A DNA stretch of 64,000 nt from Haematococcus lacustris (lineage: Eukaryota; Chlorophyta; Chlorophyceae; Chlamydomonadales; Haematococcaceae): NCBI GenBank assembly GCA_030144725.1, contig JASKMD010000410.1, positions 1 through 64,000 on the forward strand. Direction: 5' to 3'. The notes under the pieces were generated by a model. It was given only the letters and a program-made list of their open reading frames with translations, was not told the origin of the DNA and made no database searches. The translations under genes and the position numbers were made by a program. This document shows, one piece after another, positions 62,411 through 64,000 of the stretch (positions are counted from its first letter, which is position 1; every line of letters begins with the position of its first letter).

Positions 62411-62935
62411 CCGCCCCGCCCCGCCCCGCCCCGCCCCGCCCCCGCCCCCGCCCCCGCCCCCGCCCCCCGCCCCCGCCCCCCGCCCCCGCCCCCCGCCCCC
62501 GCCCCCGCCCCCGCCCCCGCCCCGCCCCCGCCCCCGCCCCCGCCCCCGCCCCCGCCCCCCGCCCCCGCCCCCGCCCCCGCCCCCGCCCCCGCCCCCGCCC
62601 CCCGCCCCCGCCCCCGCCCCCGCCCCCGCCCCCGCCCCCGCCCCCGCCCCCGCCCCCGCCCCCGCCCCCGCCCCCGCCCCCGCCCCCGCCCCCGCCCCCG
62701 CCCCCGCCCCCGCCCCCGCCCCCGCCCCCGCCCCCGCCCCCGCCCCCGCCCCCGCCCCCGCCCCCCGCCCCCGCCCCCGCCCCCGCCCCCGCCCCCCGCC
62801 CCCGCCCCCGCCCCCGCCCCCGCCCCCCGCCCCCGCCCCCGCCCCCCGCCCCCGCCCCCCGCCCCCGCCCCCGCCCCCGCCCCCGCCCCCGCCCCGCCCC
62901 GCCCCGCCCCCGCCCCGCCCCGCCCCGCCCCGCTG
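62411..62935 (+). repeat. CCCCCG/CCCCG GC-array
   Basis: About 520 bp of CCCCCG hexamers mixed with CCCCCCG and CCCCG, almost pure G+C. It separates two partial copies of the LRR 3'-flank duplicon. Open frames here are artefacts. Confidence 0.96.
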
Positions 62936-63335
62936 CTTTTCTCATCTTGTCTAGGGTTCCTCCCATGCAACCTCCCAGCCATTGCCACATCATCCTCAAC
63001 ACCTGAAAACTTAGTTCTAGCTATAGCACCAACCTTGCATCACCACTACTGTCACGCATTACATCAGGGCCGGCTCAACGTTTGTGGTGACATAGCTATC
63101 GTCATCAAGGATGATGCAAGCGTTGAATCTGTCTTGTCTGGTCCAGCCACGCATGTCTTGCTGGTGTCATCGCTCCTGTGTCTTCCAGCATGGCAACAAT
63201 CAGTACTGTGGCATGCATGAAACACCACAAAGCATTGAGGCCCTGCCAACCACTGTCACAGGCCAAACCAAATAGCATTGAGGCGCTGCCAACCGTTGTC
63301 ATTGGCCAGATCAATCATCATTACATATCATTGTC
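62936..63335. repeat. LRR 3'-flank duplicon downstream of F5
   Basis: Nearly identical to 47.93-48.33 kb downstream of F3. Confidence 0.85.
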
Positions 63336-64000
63336 CATGGTCACTTTGAAAATCTTCAACCAGCTGTTAGCCTGCCAACATGCAGGCAGCTCAGATGCAG
63401 TAGCGACAAAGTAGCGAATTGTGACATGCAGCCAGCGTGCCCATGGCTGCTCAGCCATGAGCTGCAGCGACTCATGCATGGCTGCAGAAGCACATCCCTC
63501 TACATTTGCAAACTCGACCTGCTGCACAGCGGGCATGAGTTGCACCAGCTGGCGCCAGAACCCCAGTGAGGGCTCTATGCTGCCGCCATCCAGCACAAAG
63601 TGGGTGCAGTCCCGGCACAATGGAGCCAATGCCAGGACGTCAACAGCTGTGACTCCATACAGGTCACAGACCACCACCTTGTCCACGAAGCAGCGCTGCA
63701 GCGGTTGCAGCACAGCTATTTGCTGCGCCAGGTCCACCCTCTGCTGCTGCAGGAGTGTTGGAGTGAAGACTCTAGGGCCTATTCTCAACTGCTCCCGGCT
63801 CAGCATGATAAGCTGCACCACCTTGATCTGCACTGGCACCTTGATTGCATAGGCCAGGAGGTGGATTGCGGCTGCCACCTCAGGGTCTGAGATGTCCTCC
63901 ACACGGATTTGAAGCAGCCCCAGCACTAGGGGCTGGGAGAGGGAGTGCAGGGGCAGGTACGTGAGTGCCTTCCAATCATCGCACCCAGTCAGCTCCAGCC
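63321..64000 (-). CDS. F-box-like/LRR protein F5, C-terminal part, runs off the window
   Basis: The open frame continues from the right edge (LELTGCDDWKALTYLPLHSL) to the stop at 63,321, about 226 codons of C-terminal sequence. The final ~80 residues (VEFANVEGCASAAMHESLQL, WARWLHVTIRYF, LKIFKVTMDND) match F3 best. The preceding part (LLAYAIKVPVQIKVVQL, MLSREQL) matches F4 best. The N-terminus, including any F-box-like segment, lies beyond the window. Confidence 0.72.
   Translation of the reverse strand, partial: LELTGCDDWKALTYLPLHSLSQPLVLGLLQIRVEDISDPEVAAAIHLLAYAIKVPVQIKVVQLIMLSREQLRIGPRVFTPTLLQQQRVDLAQQIAVLQPLQRCFVDKVVVCDLYGVTAVDVLALAPLCRDCTHFVLDGGSIEPSLGFWRQLVQLMPAVQQVEFANVEGCASAAMHESLQLMAEQPWARWLHVTIRYFVATASELPACWQANSWLKIFKVTMDNDM

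Noticed and set aside
62361..63006. Gly-Arg-Gly and Pro-Ala-Pro frames
   Set aside because: Artefacts of a CCCCCG array.

Overview
This is nuclear DNA of a eukaryote, most likely a chlorophyte green alga of the Chlamydomonadales. Genes are split into many short exons with GT-AG introns. The sequence is very rich in CTG/CAG/GGCA simple repeats and minisatellites. A TGTAA poly(A)-type signal follows the one complete housekeeping gene, and short TTAGGG tracts lie inside the sequence. The exact species cannot be read from the window; no bacterial gene organisation is present.

Layout. (1) 0-8.4 kb is decayed sequence: a broken RNA polymerase III largest-subunit (RPC1) fragment, a retrotransposon gag relic, a 250-bp TIR element and low-complexity blocks. 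(2) 8.4-16.0 kb, minus strand, is a complete acetyl-CoA synthetase gene. I could assemble 18 exons with canonical junctions into one 675-residue frame. (3) 16.1-20.0 kb holds three inserted elements: two neighbours with related terminal inverted repeats, and one bounded by 33/34-bp direct repeats. (4) 20.1-24.4 kb, minus, holds two damaged members of an F-box-like/leucine-rich-repeat (LRR) family. (5) 24.4-29.7 kb is repeats with one unassigned exon. (6) 29.7-35.3 kb, minus, is a 13-exon gene fusing a coiled coil, a PD-(D/E)XK nuclease-like domain and a protein kinase with a very short C-lobe, an architecture reminiscent of Crinkler-type effectors. (7) 35.3-39.9 kb is a dispersed duplicon and a perfect (CTGCTA)88 array. 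(8) 39.9-45.4 kb, plus, is a 12-exon TONNEAU2/PPP2R3C-type PP2A B'' regulatory subunit. One of its introns carries a minisatellite whose unit is the exon-intron junction itself. (9) 44.5-64 kb is segmental duplication: the 3' end of the PP2A gene, a duplicon and an F-box/LRR gene at 44.5-50 kb recur, about 12 kb further on, at 56.8-64 kb. The second copy was later interrupted by a 2.7-kb TIR element and minisatellites. Two long LRR genes (48.3-50.1 and 52.2-54.0 kb) lie between, and a third runs off the right edge.

The genes do not form one pathway. They are two housekeeping genes (acetate activation; PP2A/cortical microtubule control), one possible effector or defence gene, and a birth-and-death LRR family, in a region shaped by transposition, minisatellite growth and segmental duplication. 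All function calls are from recognisable motifs; no database search was possible.
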